From assembly GCF_004121055.1 (NCBI RefSeq), contig NZ_PYAL01000006.1, forward strand, positions 186,001-250,000: a stretch of 64,000 bases of DNA, read 5' to 3'. Origin of the DNA: Achromobacter aloeverae (lineage in GTDB: Bacteria > Pseudomonadota > Gammaproteobacteria > Burkholderiales > Burkholderiaceae_B). Shown in pieces: positions 26,624 to 35,347 of the stretch (positions are counted from its first letter, which is position 1; every line of letters starts with the position of its first letter). The notes under the pieces are model-generated. The model saw only the letters and a program-made list of their open reading frames with translations, did no database searches and had not been told where the DNA came from. The position numbers were made by a program, and so were the translations under genes.

Positions 26624-29548
26624 CTAGCCTGCCGCCGTGATGGCGAGCACCGCGTCGATGTCCGGTTCGTCGATCTGGTCCGGGCTCATGTACTGCTTCG
26701 CATATTCGCGCCATACCTCGGACGTCAGGAATAGATCGAGCAGGTCGGGGTCAAGGTGGCGATCGCGTTTCATGGCGCCCATGATGCGTATCGCCTCGCT
26801 CAGTTTCTTGCCTTGCTTGTAGGGACGGTCGGCGGCGGTCAGCGCCTCGAAGACATCGGCGATCGCCATGATGCGGGCGACCACGCTCATGTCGTCGCGG
26901 CGCAAGCCGCGCGGATAACCGGTGCCGTCCATTTTCTCGTGGTGGCCGCCGGCGTATTCCGGCACATGGCGCATCGTTCCGGTCAGCGGCAGGTCTTCCA
27001 GCATGACGATGGTGTGCTTGATGTGCTGGTTGATGAGGTAGCGTTCCTCGGTGGTCAGGGTGCCGCGGCCGATCGACAGGTTGTAGCGTTCGCCCAGGTT
27101 CAGGCGATGCTCGGGACGCTGCATCGTGAAGCCCGCCTTGGCCCCGAGTTCGGTGAGCAGGCTGTCGTGATGCGCGATGAGATGGTCCGGACGGTCGTCG
27201 AGCAGTTTCTCCCGTGTCGGCAAGGGAGGCGCGGGCGTAAGGTCCTTGCGCGACTTTTCGTCGCGCGAAATGCCGATGCGGTCGTCCAGCGTGCGGGTCC
27301 ATGCGCGGTCGCCGATGGCGTGCAGCCGCTGGATGTGTTCCTCCGCCATGGCTTCGCCGCCTTCGTTGCATGCGGCCACGAAGGCATAGTCGCTGTCCAG
27401 TTCCGCCAGGGTCGCATCCCGCACCCCGGCCAGTGCCTGCGCATCGCCGCCTTCGGCCACGCCGCGCCAGTAGGCGGTCCATGCGTCGGCCTTGAGCAGC
27501 TCGAAGCGCATGCGGATCTCATGGATGCGGTCGTGGATGGTCTCCAGCTTGGTGGCCTTGTCGACGATGTATTCGGCCGTCACCAGCTTGCCGCAATCGT
27601 GCAGCCAGCTCGCGACGCGGATCGCCTCCCATTCGTCCTCGGTCGGGTTGAAGTCCGCGAAGGGGGCGCTGCCCGACCGGCTGGCGGCTTCGACCAGGGC
27701 CGCGGTCAGCATGGGAACCCGATGGCAATGGCCGCTGGTGTACGGGGATTTCGCGTCGATGGAATTGGCGATCATGCGGATCACGGCGTCGAGCAGCGAC
27801 TTGCGGTCCTTCAGCAACAAGGTCATCTCTAGCGTCATCGCGGCGGTGCCGGCCAGCGCCCGCACCAGCTCCAGGCTGGCATCCGGCGCCGCGCCGGTCT
27901 GGACGCGGGCGGCCAGGACCAGGGCGCCGATCACCGCGTCGGAATGGTTGCGCAGGGGCACGACCCAGTAGCGGAACATCCGCGCCTGCTCAAGCGGCGC
28001 CGGGTTCACCAGGCCAGCCAGGAAGGGCGGCAATGCGCGGTCGTCGCGGTCGAAATGCGTGACGGTCTGGCCGGCCAGCGCCCGCAGGACCTGATCGTCG
28101 ATGTCATGCCGGGCGATGGCGCGCGCCCCTGTGTCGTCCGGGGCGGCGTCGCGCGTGATCACCGACAGCGTGGCGCCGTCGTCCTCCGTCATCAAAAGCA
28201 CGCCCCCTTCGGCGTCGGCGACACGGATCGTTTCCAGCAGCAGGCGCCGCATCAGTCTCACGGGATCGCGCTCCGAGGCAAGCGCATGGCCGATTTCGAT
28301 GAAGCGCTGGATGGTGGCGCTGGCCTTGCCTATGGACTGCGACAGGCTCTTGATTTCGCGTACGGAGGTATGTGCTTCCGTCGGCGCGGGCGTGAACTGA
28401 AAACGCTGGATATGTTCGGCGTCCCGCGCCAGCTGCGCCAGCGGCTGGCTGATGCTGCGCGAGGCAATCCGCACGACAGCCATCGCGATGACCGCCACGG
28501 CCACGCCCAGCCATAGGAGGACCGACACCAGGTCGCGGGCGCCGGCCAGCATTTCGTTGGACGGCGTGGCCTTGACGATGCGGAACGTCCAGGGGCCGGA
28601 TTGCAGAGGGGCTGAACGTATGACCCAGTTGGCGCCCTGGTGATTGATGGTGCCGACCTTGGCGTGTCCGTCAGCGGCGGCGCTGGCGAAGGCGAGCATG
28701 TCGGGCCCGATGGACGGCGATGGCCACGACGCCCTGGCGCCGGCGCTGCCTTGCTCGAACGGGATGCTGCTTGCCACGATTTCATTGCGCTCGTTGAGCA
28801 GCAGCAGGGCCGCGGACGGCGTGTCCTTCATCTGCCGCAAGGCCTGGGAGAGGTCGGCGAGACCCAGGTCCGCGCCCACCACGCCCGCGCCGGAGTCCAG
28901 GCTGCGCGCAACCGTGACGCCGCGTTCGTTCGTGACGAAGAACCAGTACGGGTCGGTGATGATGGACGTGCTGGCCTTCTTGGCGGCCTGGTACCAGTCG
29001 CGCAGTCGGGGGTCGAAGGGCGTCGCCGGCGCATCGGCGCGCCCGATGGTTTTCAGCTCATGGTCGAGGAAGGACAGTTCCATCCGTGCGCCTTGCACGA
29101 TTTCCAGGAAGTAGCTGGCGTTATCGGGCGCGGCCAGCGCCTGGCGGGCGGCGGGGGAAGTCAATCGCCGCAGCAGCACGAAACCGCCGTCGTCGTAGCC
29201 GACGTAGAAGGCGGACAGGAAGGGCGAGGACCGGAGCAGGATGCTCAGTCTTTCGATGAAGGCGGGCTGGGAGGCGCTGGCGAAATCGTAGGCTTGCGGA
29301 TCGGCGGCGTAGGCCTGCAGCAGGTCGTCGGCCCCGCTGATGCTTTTGTTGATCTGGATGCGGCTTTCGTTCGCCATGTGGTCGAACAGGGTGTGGGAGG
29401 CATCCTCGACAAGGCCGCTTACCTGGCGATGCACGTAGAAGACCAGTCCCAGCACCGCCACCAGCACGGTAGCCCCGAACACCAGCGCGAGATGCGTACC
29501 CAGGCGCCGGTCGCGCCACGGGGAGGATGCCTGAACGGGGCTGGCCAT
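26624..29548 (-). CDS. Membrane HD-GYP phosphodiesterase with Cache, HAMP and GAF regions and a split HD-GYP domain
   Basis: A 974-residue predicted cyclic-di-GMP phosphodiesterase. Order: membrane segment at about 20-42, a periplasmic Cache-like sensor at about 45-335, a second membrane segment at about 345-365, a HAMP-like stretch to about 420, a GAF-like domain at about 430-580, then the HD-GYP domain. The metal motif HDCGK begins at residue 650 and HHEKMDGTGYP at 869. They are separated by about 215 residues, far more than in standard HD-GYP domains, because of an inserted helical segment (about 675-825). It stands alone and is convergent with the OmpA-like gene. The signal sensed is unknown. 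Confidence 0.88.
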   Translation of the reverse strand: MASPVQASSPWRDRRLGTHLALVFGATVLVAVLGLVFYVHRQVSGLVEDASHTLFDHMANESRIQINKSISGADDLLQAYAADPQAYDFASASQPAFIERLSILLRSSPFLSAFYVGYDDGGFVLLRRLTSPAARQALAAPDNASYFLEIVQGARMELSFLDHELKTIGRADAPATPFDPRLRDWYQAAKKASTSIITDPYWFFVTNERGVTVARSLDSGAGVVGADLGLADLSQALRQMKDTPSAALLLLNERNEIVASSIPFEQGSAGARASWPSPSIGPDMLAFASAAADGHAKVGTINHQGANWVIRSAPLQSGPWTFRIVKATPSNEMLAGARDLVSVLLWLGVAVAVIAMAVVRIASRSISQPLAQLARDAEHIQRFQFTPAPTEAHTSVREIKSLSQSIGKASATIQRFIEIGHALASERDPVRLMRRLLLETIRVADAEGGVLLMTEDDGATLSVITRDAAPDDTGARAIARHDIDDQVLRALAGQTVTHFDRDDRALPPFLAGLVNPAPLEQARMFRYWVVPLRNHSDAVIGALVLAARVQTGAAPDASLELVRALAGTAAMTLEMTLLLKDRKSLLDAVIRMIANSIDAKSPYTSGHCHRVPMLTAALVEAASRSGSAPFADFNPTEDEWEAIRVASWLHDCGKLVTAEYIVDKATKLETIHDRIHEIRMRFELLKADAWTAYWRGVAEGGDAQALAGVRDATLAELDSDYAFVAACNEGGEAMAEEHIQRLHAIGDRAWTRTLDDRIGISRDEKSRKDLTPAPPLPTREKLLDDRPDHLIAHHDSLLTELGAKAGFTMQRPEHRLNLGERYNLSIGRGTLTTEERYLINQHIKHTIVMLEDLPLTGTMRHVPEYAGGHHEKMDGTGYPRGLRRDDMSVVARIMAIADVFEALTAADRPYKQGKKLSEAIRIMGAMKRDRHLDPDLLDLFLTSEVWREYAKQYMSPDQIDEPDIDAVLAITAAG

Positions 29549-29897
29549 AAAAACACCTTGGAAATTTTCCGAGCCAGTGGCGCGATCAGGTGCCTCAGTG
29601 CCGGGGCCGTGGGGCGGGAGGACGCGTTACGGGCGCTAGGGACGATGGGAAGATGACCGCACCGTTGGCGTGCTATCTCCCCGCTATGTCAATAGTAGCG
29701 ACATGGTGTTGCATTTAATAATACTCACACGCCGAGGAAACCGTGCGGAAACTTTGAGGAATCTGGCCTGGCGGGAAAACCAGACGGATGCTTCAAGGGG
29801 AGCGGTTGCGCGCCCGCCGTACCTGCTCCTGGCTGGCGGGGCGTCGCTGCGCGTGGGGTGGCGGGGCCGTGGGGTGGCGTTACGAGGAAGGAGGCCT
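29549..29897. other. Intergenic region between the HD-GYP gene and tRNA-Arg
   Basis: It holds the HD-GYP gene's leader (a weak AAGGTG site before its ATG). A short AT-rich stretch at 29680-29740 includes TTGACA on the minus strand at about 29691, without a matching -10. No open frame with coding character, RNA gene or repeat was found. Confidence 0.4.
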
Positions 29898-29972
29898 TGG
29901 CCTCGCCGGGTGGAATCGAACCACCAATTGACCCTTAGGAGGGGCCGGTTATATCCATTTAACTACGGCGAG
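29898..29972 (-). tRNA. tRNA-Arg (anticodon CCT)
   Basis: A 75-base cloverleaf on the minus strand with encoded CCA. The acceptor stem pairs CTCGCCG with CGGCGAG. The anticodon stem GGCCC/GGGTC encloses the loop CTCCTAA (anticodon CCT, reading AGG). The T-arm is GGTGG-TTCGATT-CCACC, and the discriminator base is G. The D-arm is GTTAAATGGATATAAC. Confidence 0.95.
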
Positions 29973-30063
29973 TCGCTGAACAGCGGAGGCGGCGAGGGCC
30001 GCGTCGGTGGGGACCGAGATTCTAACATCGGCGGAAGGCGGGGACCAACGGCGTGCGCCGATC

Positions 30064-30072
30064 TGCTAGAAT
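30064..30072 (+). promoter_or_regulatory. Extended -10 promoter of the SRP RNA gene
   Basis: TGCTAGAAT gives a TG-extended -10 box (TAGAAT at 30067-30072), placed 7 bases before the inferred RNA 5' end at 30080. No strong -35 is visible, which is common for extended -10 promoters. Confidence 0.6.
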
Positions 30073-30079
30073 TCGCGGT

Positions 30080-30174
30080 GACGGGCCCCTTCGCATGGTT
30101 CGGCGGTGAACCTGGTCAGGTCGGGAACGAAGCAGCCATAGTCGTTTAGGATCAGTGCCGGAGTAAGGCTCGTC
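30080..30174 (+). ncRNA. ffs: Signal recognition particle 4.5S RNA
   Basis: The small bacterial SRP RNA that binds Ffh and targets ribosomes to the membrane. The conserved apical internal loop is present as GGTCAGGTCGGGAACGAAGC followed by AGCC. The ends pair (GACGGGCC with GGCTCGTC). The length of about 95 bases fits the betaproteobacterial form. It lies directly before dnaX, an arrangement widespread in bacteria. Confidence 0.9.
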
Positions 30175-30188
30175 AACGAAATTCCCAT

Positions 30189-30247
30189 AGGGACGGGCCA
30201 TGACGGAACCGCGTACAAAGCGCAGGTGTTCGTCGTGGCCCGTCCCT
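30189..30247 (+). terminator. Large-loop inverted repeat between ffs and dnaX
   Basis: A perfect 12-bp dyad, AGGGACGGGCCA (30189-30200) and TGGCCCGTCCCT (30236-30247), with a 35-base loop. It is followed by TTTCGTCTTTC. It could terminate the SRP RNA or partly attenuate read-through into dnaX, whose ATG is 38 bases on. The T-run is short and the loop long. Confidence 0.5.
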
Positions 30248-30284
30248 TTCGTCTTTCAGGCCCGGCAGGCTCTACAATCCGCGC

Positions 30285-32864
30285 ATGACCTATCTCGTAC
30301 TGGCTCGCAAGTGGCGGCCCCGATCCTTCGACACCCTGGTGGGGCAGGACCACGTGGTGCGCGCGCTGACGCACGCGCTGGATACGCAGCGCCTGCACCA
30401 CGCCTGGCTCTTCACCGGTACGCGGGGCGTGGGCAAGACCACGCTGTCGCGCATCCTGGCGAAATCGCTCAACTGTGAAACCGGCATTACCTCCAAGCCT
30501 TGTGGCGTATGCCGGGCGTGCACGGAGATCGACGCCGGCCGCTTCGTCGACTACCTGGAGCTGGACGCGGCGTCCAACCGCGGCGTCGACGAGATGACCC
30601 AGTTGCTGGAGCAGGCGGTGTACGCGCCTGGCGCCGGGCGCTTCAAGGTCTACATGATCGACGAAGTGCACATGCTGACGGGCCACGCCTTCAACGCCAT
30701 GCTGAAGACGCTGGAAGAGCCGCCGCCCCACGTCAAGTTCATCATCGCGACGACCGATCCGCAAAAGATCCCGGTGACGGTGTTGTCGCGCTGCCTGCAA
30801 TTCAACCTGAAGCAGATGCCGCCCGATGCCATCGTCGGCCACTTGAGCCACGTGCTGGGCGAGGAACAGGTCGCCGCCGAGGTACCGGCCCTGCGCCTGA
30901 TCGCGCAGGCGGCGGCCGGCTCGATGCGCGATGCGCTGTCGCTGACCGACCAGGCCATTGCGTACAGCGCCGGCAACCTGACCGAGGACGCCGTGCGCGG
31001 CATGCTCGGCACCATCGACCAGCGGCATCTGGTGCGCCTGCTCGACGCGCTGGCCGCGGGCGATGCGCTGGCGGTGCTGGCGGTGGCCGACGAGCTGGCC
31101 ACGCGAGGACTGTCGTATGGCGGCGCGCTGGCCGACCTGGCGGTGCTGCTGTCGCGGGTGGCCATCGAGCAGCGAGTGCGCGGGGCGACGCCGGCCGACG
31201 ATCCATTGGCCGCCGACGTGGCGCGGCTGGCGGGCGCGCTGCACGCCGATGCGGTGCAATTGTTCTATTCCGTGGCGGTGCACAGCCGGCAGGAGCTGGC
31301 GCTGGCGCCGGATGAGTACGCCGGATTCGTCATGGCCTGCCTGCGGATGTTGTCGCTGAGTGGCGAGGCGGGGCCGCCGCAGACCCTGCCGCCTTCGGGG
31401 CGCGGTAGCCAGGACGCCGCGGGGGCCGTCGGCGCCGCTGGCGCCGCATCCGCGCCGGCTGTCCCGGCCGCCGCCCCGGCCGTGGCCGCCGCGCAAGCGC
31501 TGGCGCCGGGCGGCGTTGTGCCCGCGTCGCAGGCGGGTTCGGCTGGGCCTGCCGGTGCCGTGCCCGCTTCGCGGACGGGTTCGACGGCTGCTGCCGCGAG
31601 CGCTCCCGCTGCGCCGCCGTTGGCGGATGTTTCCGCCGCTCCCGTTGCTCAGGCGGCTGCCGGAACTGTTTCCTCGACGGTTCGGGGCGGTGCCGAAACT
31701 GTCGCTGCCCATCCGGGCGTGGCTGGCGTGAACGCTACGGCGGACGCTGCCGCTTCGGCGGCCTCGGCCGGCATGGCCGCGCCCGCCGCCGTGCAGGCGG
31801 CGCCTGGGGCCGGGACGTCATCGGCGGCATCCGGGACGTCGGCTGGCGCTGGCGGGCAGGCGGCCGTCGCGCCCGAGCCTTCAGCTCCATCCGCGCCTGG
31901 GGCGACCGGGGTTGTTGAAGCGGGTATGCCGGCCGCCGGCGGTGCGCCGCCTTGGGACCAGGCGGACGCCGCGACATCGACGCGGGCCGCGACGCGAGGT
32001 GGCGCCCAGGATCGCTCGGCGGCAGGCGTAGCATCGGCCACGCCGACGGCAGAGGCCGGCCAAACCGCATCGACTGCACCGGCAGCATCGCCCGCACAGC
32101 AAGCATCGACTGCACGGCAAGCGTCGACCGGGCAGCAGGTACCGACGGCACGGCCGGCACCGGCAGCGCAACAAGCCCAACAAGTCCAGCCGGCCCAACA
32201 GGCCCAGCAAGCTTCCGCAGTTCCCGCAGCGGACGAACCGCCATCCTGGGTCGACGAGGTCATCCCGGACGATGCCGAAGGCTATGCCGGCGGCGACGGT
32301 TATTTTGGCAACGACGACGGCTACACCGCCACGGCCGACGAGGACGAATTCGAGACGCTCGGCAGCGCCGGCGGCATGCCGGCCGCCACCGAAGCGCCCC
32401 GCCGCGGCCCGGTGGCGAACCGCGGGTCGACGCCGCGGACCGCGCGCGGTCCGCGGCTGTCGGACATGGACGCCGCGTCCTGGCCGGCGCTGGCGGCCCA
32501 GTTGCCGGTGACTGGCCTGGCCGCCGAAGTCGCGCGTCAAAGCGAATGGGCGGGCCTGCATGGCGACCTGGTGCGCCTGCGCCTGGCGGTGCGCACGCTG
32601 GTCGACAGCGCCAGCAAGCAGCGCTTGCAAACCGTGCTGTGCGAGCACTTCGGCCAGGCCGTCCGCCTGGAGGTCGAGTTCGGCGTCACGGGCGACGGGA
32701 CGGCCCACGCCGTCGCGCAGCACGAACGCGCCGCCCGCCAGCAGGCTGCCGAGGAGGCGGCCGTGGCCGACCCCTTCGTGCAGGCATTGGTCGATAATTT
32801 CGGCGGCAAGATCGTGCCCGGCTCCATCCGGGCCATCGAGCCGCCCCTGGCGGCCGCGGCATGA
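30285..32864 (+). CDS. dnaX: DNA polymerase III subunit gamma/tau
   Basis: Clamp-loader ATPase that also ties the polymerase core to the replisome. The 859-residue protein has Walker A GTRGVGKT at 45-52. Zinc-module cysteines are at 64, 73, 76 and 79 (KPCGVCRACTEID), with Walker B MIDEVHM and the SRC motif LSRCLQF. Residues about 365-690 are an extremely Ala/Pro/Gln-rich linker with tandem-like AQQAQQ and TARQAST runs. A conserved C-terminal tau domain starts near 705 (LSDMDAASWPALAAQLP). No A-rich slippery heptamer was noticed, so a shorter gamma form by frameshift is not supported. It is followed by ybaB and recR. Confidence 0.96.
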   Translation: MTYLVLARKWRPRSFDTLVGQDHVVRALTHALDTQRLHHAWLFTGTRGVGKTTLSRILAKSLNCETGITSKPCGVCRACTEIDAGRFVDYLELDAASNRGVDEMTQLLEQAVYAPGAGRFKVYMIDEVHMLTGHAFNAMLKTLEEPPPHVKFIIATTDPQKIPVTVLSRCLQFNLKQMPPDAIVGHLSHVLGEEQVAAEVPALRLIAQAAAGSMRDALSLTDQAIAYSAGNLTEDAVRGMLGTIDQRHLVRLLDALAAGDALAVLAVADELATRGLSYGGALADLAVLLSRVAIEQRVRGATPADDPLAADVARLAGALHADAVQLFYSVAVHSRQELALAPDEYAGFVMACLRMLSLSGEAGPPQTLPPSGRGSQDAAGAVGAAGAASAPAVPAAAPAVAAAQALAPGGVVPASQAGSAGPAGAVPASRTGSTAAAASAPAAPPLADVSAAPVAQAAAGTVSSTVRGGAETVAAHPGVAGVNATADAAASAASAGMAAPAAVQAAPGAGTSSAASGTSAGAGGQAAVAPEPSAPSAPGATGVVEAGMPAAGGAPPWDQADAATSTRAATRGGAQDRSAAGVASATPTAEAGQTASTAPAASPAQQASTARQASTGQQVPTARPAPAAQQAQQVQPAQQAQQASAVPAADEPPSWVDEVIPDDAEGYAGGDGYFGNDDGYTATADEDEFETLGSAGGMPAATEAPRRGPVANRGSTPRTARGPRLSDMDAASWPALAAQLPVTGLAAEVARQSEWAGLHGDLVRLRLAVRTLVDSASKQRLQTVLCEHFGQAVRLEVEFGVTGDGTAHAVAQHERAARQQAAEEAAVADPFVQALVDNFGGKIVPGSIRAIEPPLAAAA

Positions 32865-33046
32865 GGCGCGTCGCCAACCGCGCGGCCGTCGTGCGGGGCG
32901 CGCACGCAATATGCGGCGCGGCGCTGGCCCGCCCATATCCGGTCCGGCGCGAGGGCGCCTGACGCGCCCGCCGTCCCGGCCACGCTACGAGTTTCAGATT
33001 CCAGACTTCATTCAGTCATCCCATTTTCCAGAAGGACGTTTCCATC

Positions 33047-33373
33047 ATGATGAAAGGACAATTGGCCGGTTTGATGCGCCAGGCGCAGCAAATGCAGGAA
33101 AACATGAAGAAGGCCCAGGAAGCGCTGGCCGAGATCCTGGTCGAGGGCGCCTCGGGCGGCGGCCTGGTCAAGGTCACGATGTCCTGCCGCCACGACGTCA
33201 AGCGCGTGGCCATCGACCCCAGCCTGCTGGGAGATGACAAGGACATGCTGGAGGACCTGGTCGCGGCCGCGTTCAACGACGCCCTGCGCAAGGCCGAAGC
33301 CACCAGCCAGGAAAAAATGTCGGCGGTGACCGCCGGCATGCCCATGCCCCCGGGCATGAAGTTCCCGTTCTGA
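33047..33373 (+). CDS. ybaB: Nucleoid-associated protein YbaB/EbfC
   Basis: A 108-residue dimeric DNA-binding protein that coats DNA and often partners RecR. It begins [20 protein letters not shown], the family N-terminal helix. The central [25 protein letters not shown] and the Met/Pro-rich end ([11 protein letters not shown]) match. A site AGAAGGACG precedes the ATG. It lies 182 bases after dnaX and 14 bases before recR, the standard dnaX-ybaB-recR order. Confidence 0.96.
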   Translation: MMKGQLAGLMRQAQQMQENMKKAQEALAEILVEGASGGGLVKVTMSCRHDVKRVAIDPSLLGDDKDMLEDLVAAAFNDALRKAEATSQEKMSAVTAGMPMPPGMKFPF

Positions 33374-33387
33374 TTCGACAGGACCGC

Positions 33388-33996
33388 ATGGAACCCCTGC
33401 TGCCCGAACCCGAACCGCTGCTGGCGCTGATCGAGGCGCTGCGCCGCCTGCCCGGCGTCGGCGTGCGGTCGGCGCGCCGCATGGCGTATCACCTCTTGCA
33501 GCACGATCCGCAAGGGGCCGACCTGCTCGGCCGCGCGCTGGCCGGCGCCACGCAGAACCTGCGCCACTGCGCGCGCTGCAACAGCTTCTCGGAAGACGAG
33601 ATCTGCGCGACCTGCGCCAATCCGCGCCGTGATCCCACCCAGCTGTGCATCGTCGAGACGCCGGCGGACCAGAACATGATCGAGTCCAGCCACGGCTATC
33701 GCGGGCTGTATTACGTGTTGATGGGACGGGTTGCGCCACTGGAGGGCGTTGGGCCGCGCGAGCTGGACTTCGATCGCGTGCTCAGGCGCGCTGGCGATGG
33801 CGTGGTCACTGAGGTCATCCTGGCCACCAATTTCACCGCCGAGGGCGAGACGACTGCGCATTTCCTGGGCGAGGCGCTGCGCGAGCGAGGCTTGTCGGTA
33901 ACGCGCCTGGCGCGCGGCGTGCCCGCGGGCAGCGAACTGGAGTATGTCGATGCCGGCACCATCGCCTGGGCGCTGATGGAGCGCAAGTCGGCGTAA
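33388..33996 (+). CDS. recR: Recombination mediator RecR
   Basis: Acts with RecO (and RecF) to load RecA on gapped DNA. The 202-residue protein has the helix-hairpin-helix start ([19 protein letters not shown]) and the zinc finger with two C-x2-C pairs (CARC and CATC, about residues 59-75). A Toprim domain ([14 protein letters not shown]) and the late [15 protein letters not shown] also match. Length matches the family (201 in E. coli). Confidence 0.97.
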   Translation: MEPLLPEPEPLLALIEALRRLPGVGVRSARRMAYHLLQHDPQGADLLGRALAGATQNLRHCARCNSFSEDEICATCANPRRDPTQLCIVETPADQNMIESSHGYRGLYYVLMGRVAPLEGVGPRELDFDRVLRRAGDGVVTEVILATNFTAEGETTAHFLGEALRERGLSVTRLARGVPAGSELEYVDAGTIAWALMERKSA

Positions 33997-34069
33997 AGCG
34001 GTATCCGCGGTGCAAGCGGTGCAAGCCACCCCGGCGTCAGCCCGGAGAAGACCATAAGGAGACGCCAGG

Positions 34070-35347
34070 ATGTCAGCCTTGGCCGGATTGAAAGTCCTCG
34101 AACTGGGCACGCTGATCGCGGGCCCCTTCGCCGCACGCCTGTTCGGCGAGTTCGGCGCCGACGTGATCAAGGTGGAGACGCCCGCCGGCCCTGACGGCAA
34201 GGGCGGCGGCGATCCCATACGCACCTGGCGGCACCTGCACGAGGGCAATTCGCTCTGGTGGACCGTGCAGGCGCGCAACAAGCGCTCGATCGCGCTGAAC
34301 ATGAAGGACGAGCGGGCCCGCGACATCGCCTTGCGGCTGGCGCTCGACGCCGATGTCATCGTGGAGAACTACCGTCCCGGCGTGCTGGAGAAATGGGGAC
34401 TGGGCTACGAGCAGTTGCGCGCGCGCAATCCCGCCACCATCATGGTGCGCCTGTCAGGCTACGGCCAGACCGGTCCGATGCGCGACATGCCCGGCTTCGG
34501 CGCCATCGGCGAATCGATGGGCGGCCTGCGCTACGTGTCGGGCCACCCCGACCGCCCGCCGGTGCGGGTGGGCATTTCCATCGGCGATTCCATCGCCGCG
34601 CTTCATGGCGTCATCGGGGCGATGATGGCCCTGCGCCATCGCGACGCCACGGGCGGCCGCTGGGATGGGCAGAGGGGCGGCCAGGGCCAGATGGTCGACG
34701 TAGCCCTCTACGAATCGGTCTTCAACATGATGGAAAGCCTGGTGCCCGAGTACGACGTGGCCGGCGTGGTGCGCGAACGCACCGGCGGGGCCTTGCCGGG
34801 CATCGTGCCGTCCAACACCTACACCACGGCCGACGGCCAGAACATCGTCATCGCCGGCAACGGCGACGCCATTTTCCTGCGCCTGATGCATGCCATCGGC
34901 CGCGCCGACCTGGCCACCGATCCGGACCTGGCGCGCAACGACGGCCGCGCCCGCCGGGTGGCCGAAATCGACGGCGCCATCCAGCAATGGTGCGACGGCC
35001 GGCGGATCGAGGAGGCGCTGGAAACCTTGCGGCGCGCCGATGTGCCGGTGGGCAAGATATACAGCGTGGCCGACATGTTCAGCGATCCGCAATTCCTCGC
35101 GCGGGCCATGATCGAGCAGCATCGCTTCCGCGACGGCACGCCGGTAAAGCTGCCGGCGGTCACCCCCAAACTGTCCGCCACGCCGGGCGGCACGCGCTGG
35201 CTGGGCCCGGATTTAGGGGAACATACCGAGGAAGTCCTGCAGGGGCTGGGGTATGATTCCGCAGCAATCGCAGAGCTGGCCCGGTCCGGCGCGATAGGAA
35301 TCCGCCGTCCCCGGGACGCGGCACCAACATCGGAGACACAACAATGA
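34070..35347 (+). CDS. Family III CoA-transferase (CaiB/BaiF type)
   Basis: Predicted to move CoA between carboxylic acids. The 425-residue protein starts LAGLKVLELGTLIAGPFAAR, typical of the family. It contains RNKRSIALNMKD, VIVENYRPGVLEKWG and SGYGQTGP. By comparison with formyl-CoA transferase the catalytic aspartate is Asp173 in SIGDSIA. A ribosome site AAGGAG lies 9 bases before the ATG. Its stop overlaps the start of a periplasmic binding protein by 4 bases, so it heads an operon with an ABC importer. The likely role is activating the imported acid; the substrate is unknown. Confidence 0.9.
   Translation: MSALAGLKVLELGTLIAGPFAARLFGEFGADVIKVETPAGPDGKGGGDPIRTWRHLHEGNSLWWTVQARNKRSIALNMKDERARDIALRLALDADVIVENYRPGVLEKWGLGYEQLRARNPATIMVRLSGYGQTGPMRDMPGFGAIGESMGGLRYVSGHPDRPPVRVGISIGDSIAALHGVIGAMMALRHRDATGGRWDGQRGGQGQMVDVALYESVFNMMESLVPEYDVAGVVRERTGGALPGIVPSNTYTTADGQNIVIAGNGDAIFLRLMHAIGRADLATDPDLARNDGRARRVAEIDGAIQQWCDGRRIEEALETLRRADVPVGKIYSVADMFSDPQFLARAMIEQHRFRDGTPVKLPAVTPKLSATPGGTRWLGPDLGEHTEEVLQGLGYDSAAIAELARSGAIGIRRPRDAAPTSETQQ

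Noticed and set aside
30200-30478. Small frame starting in the ffs-dnaX dyad
   Set aside because: It overlaps the start of dnaX in another frame and has no family resemblance.
30285-32864. Programmed frameshift in dnaX
   Set aside because: No A-rich slippery heptamer was found in the expected region after the ATPase domain.
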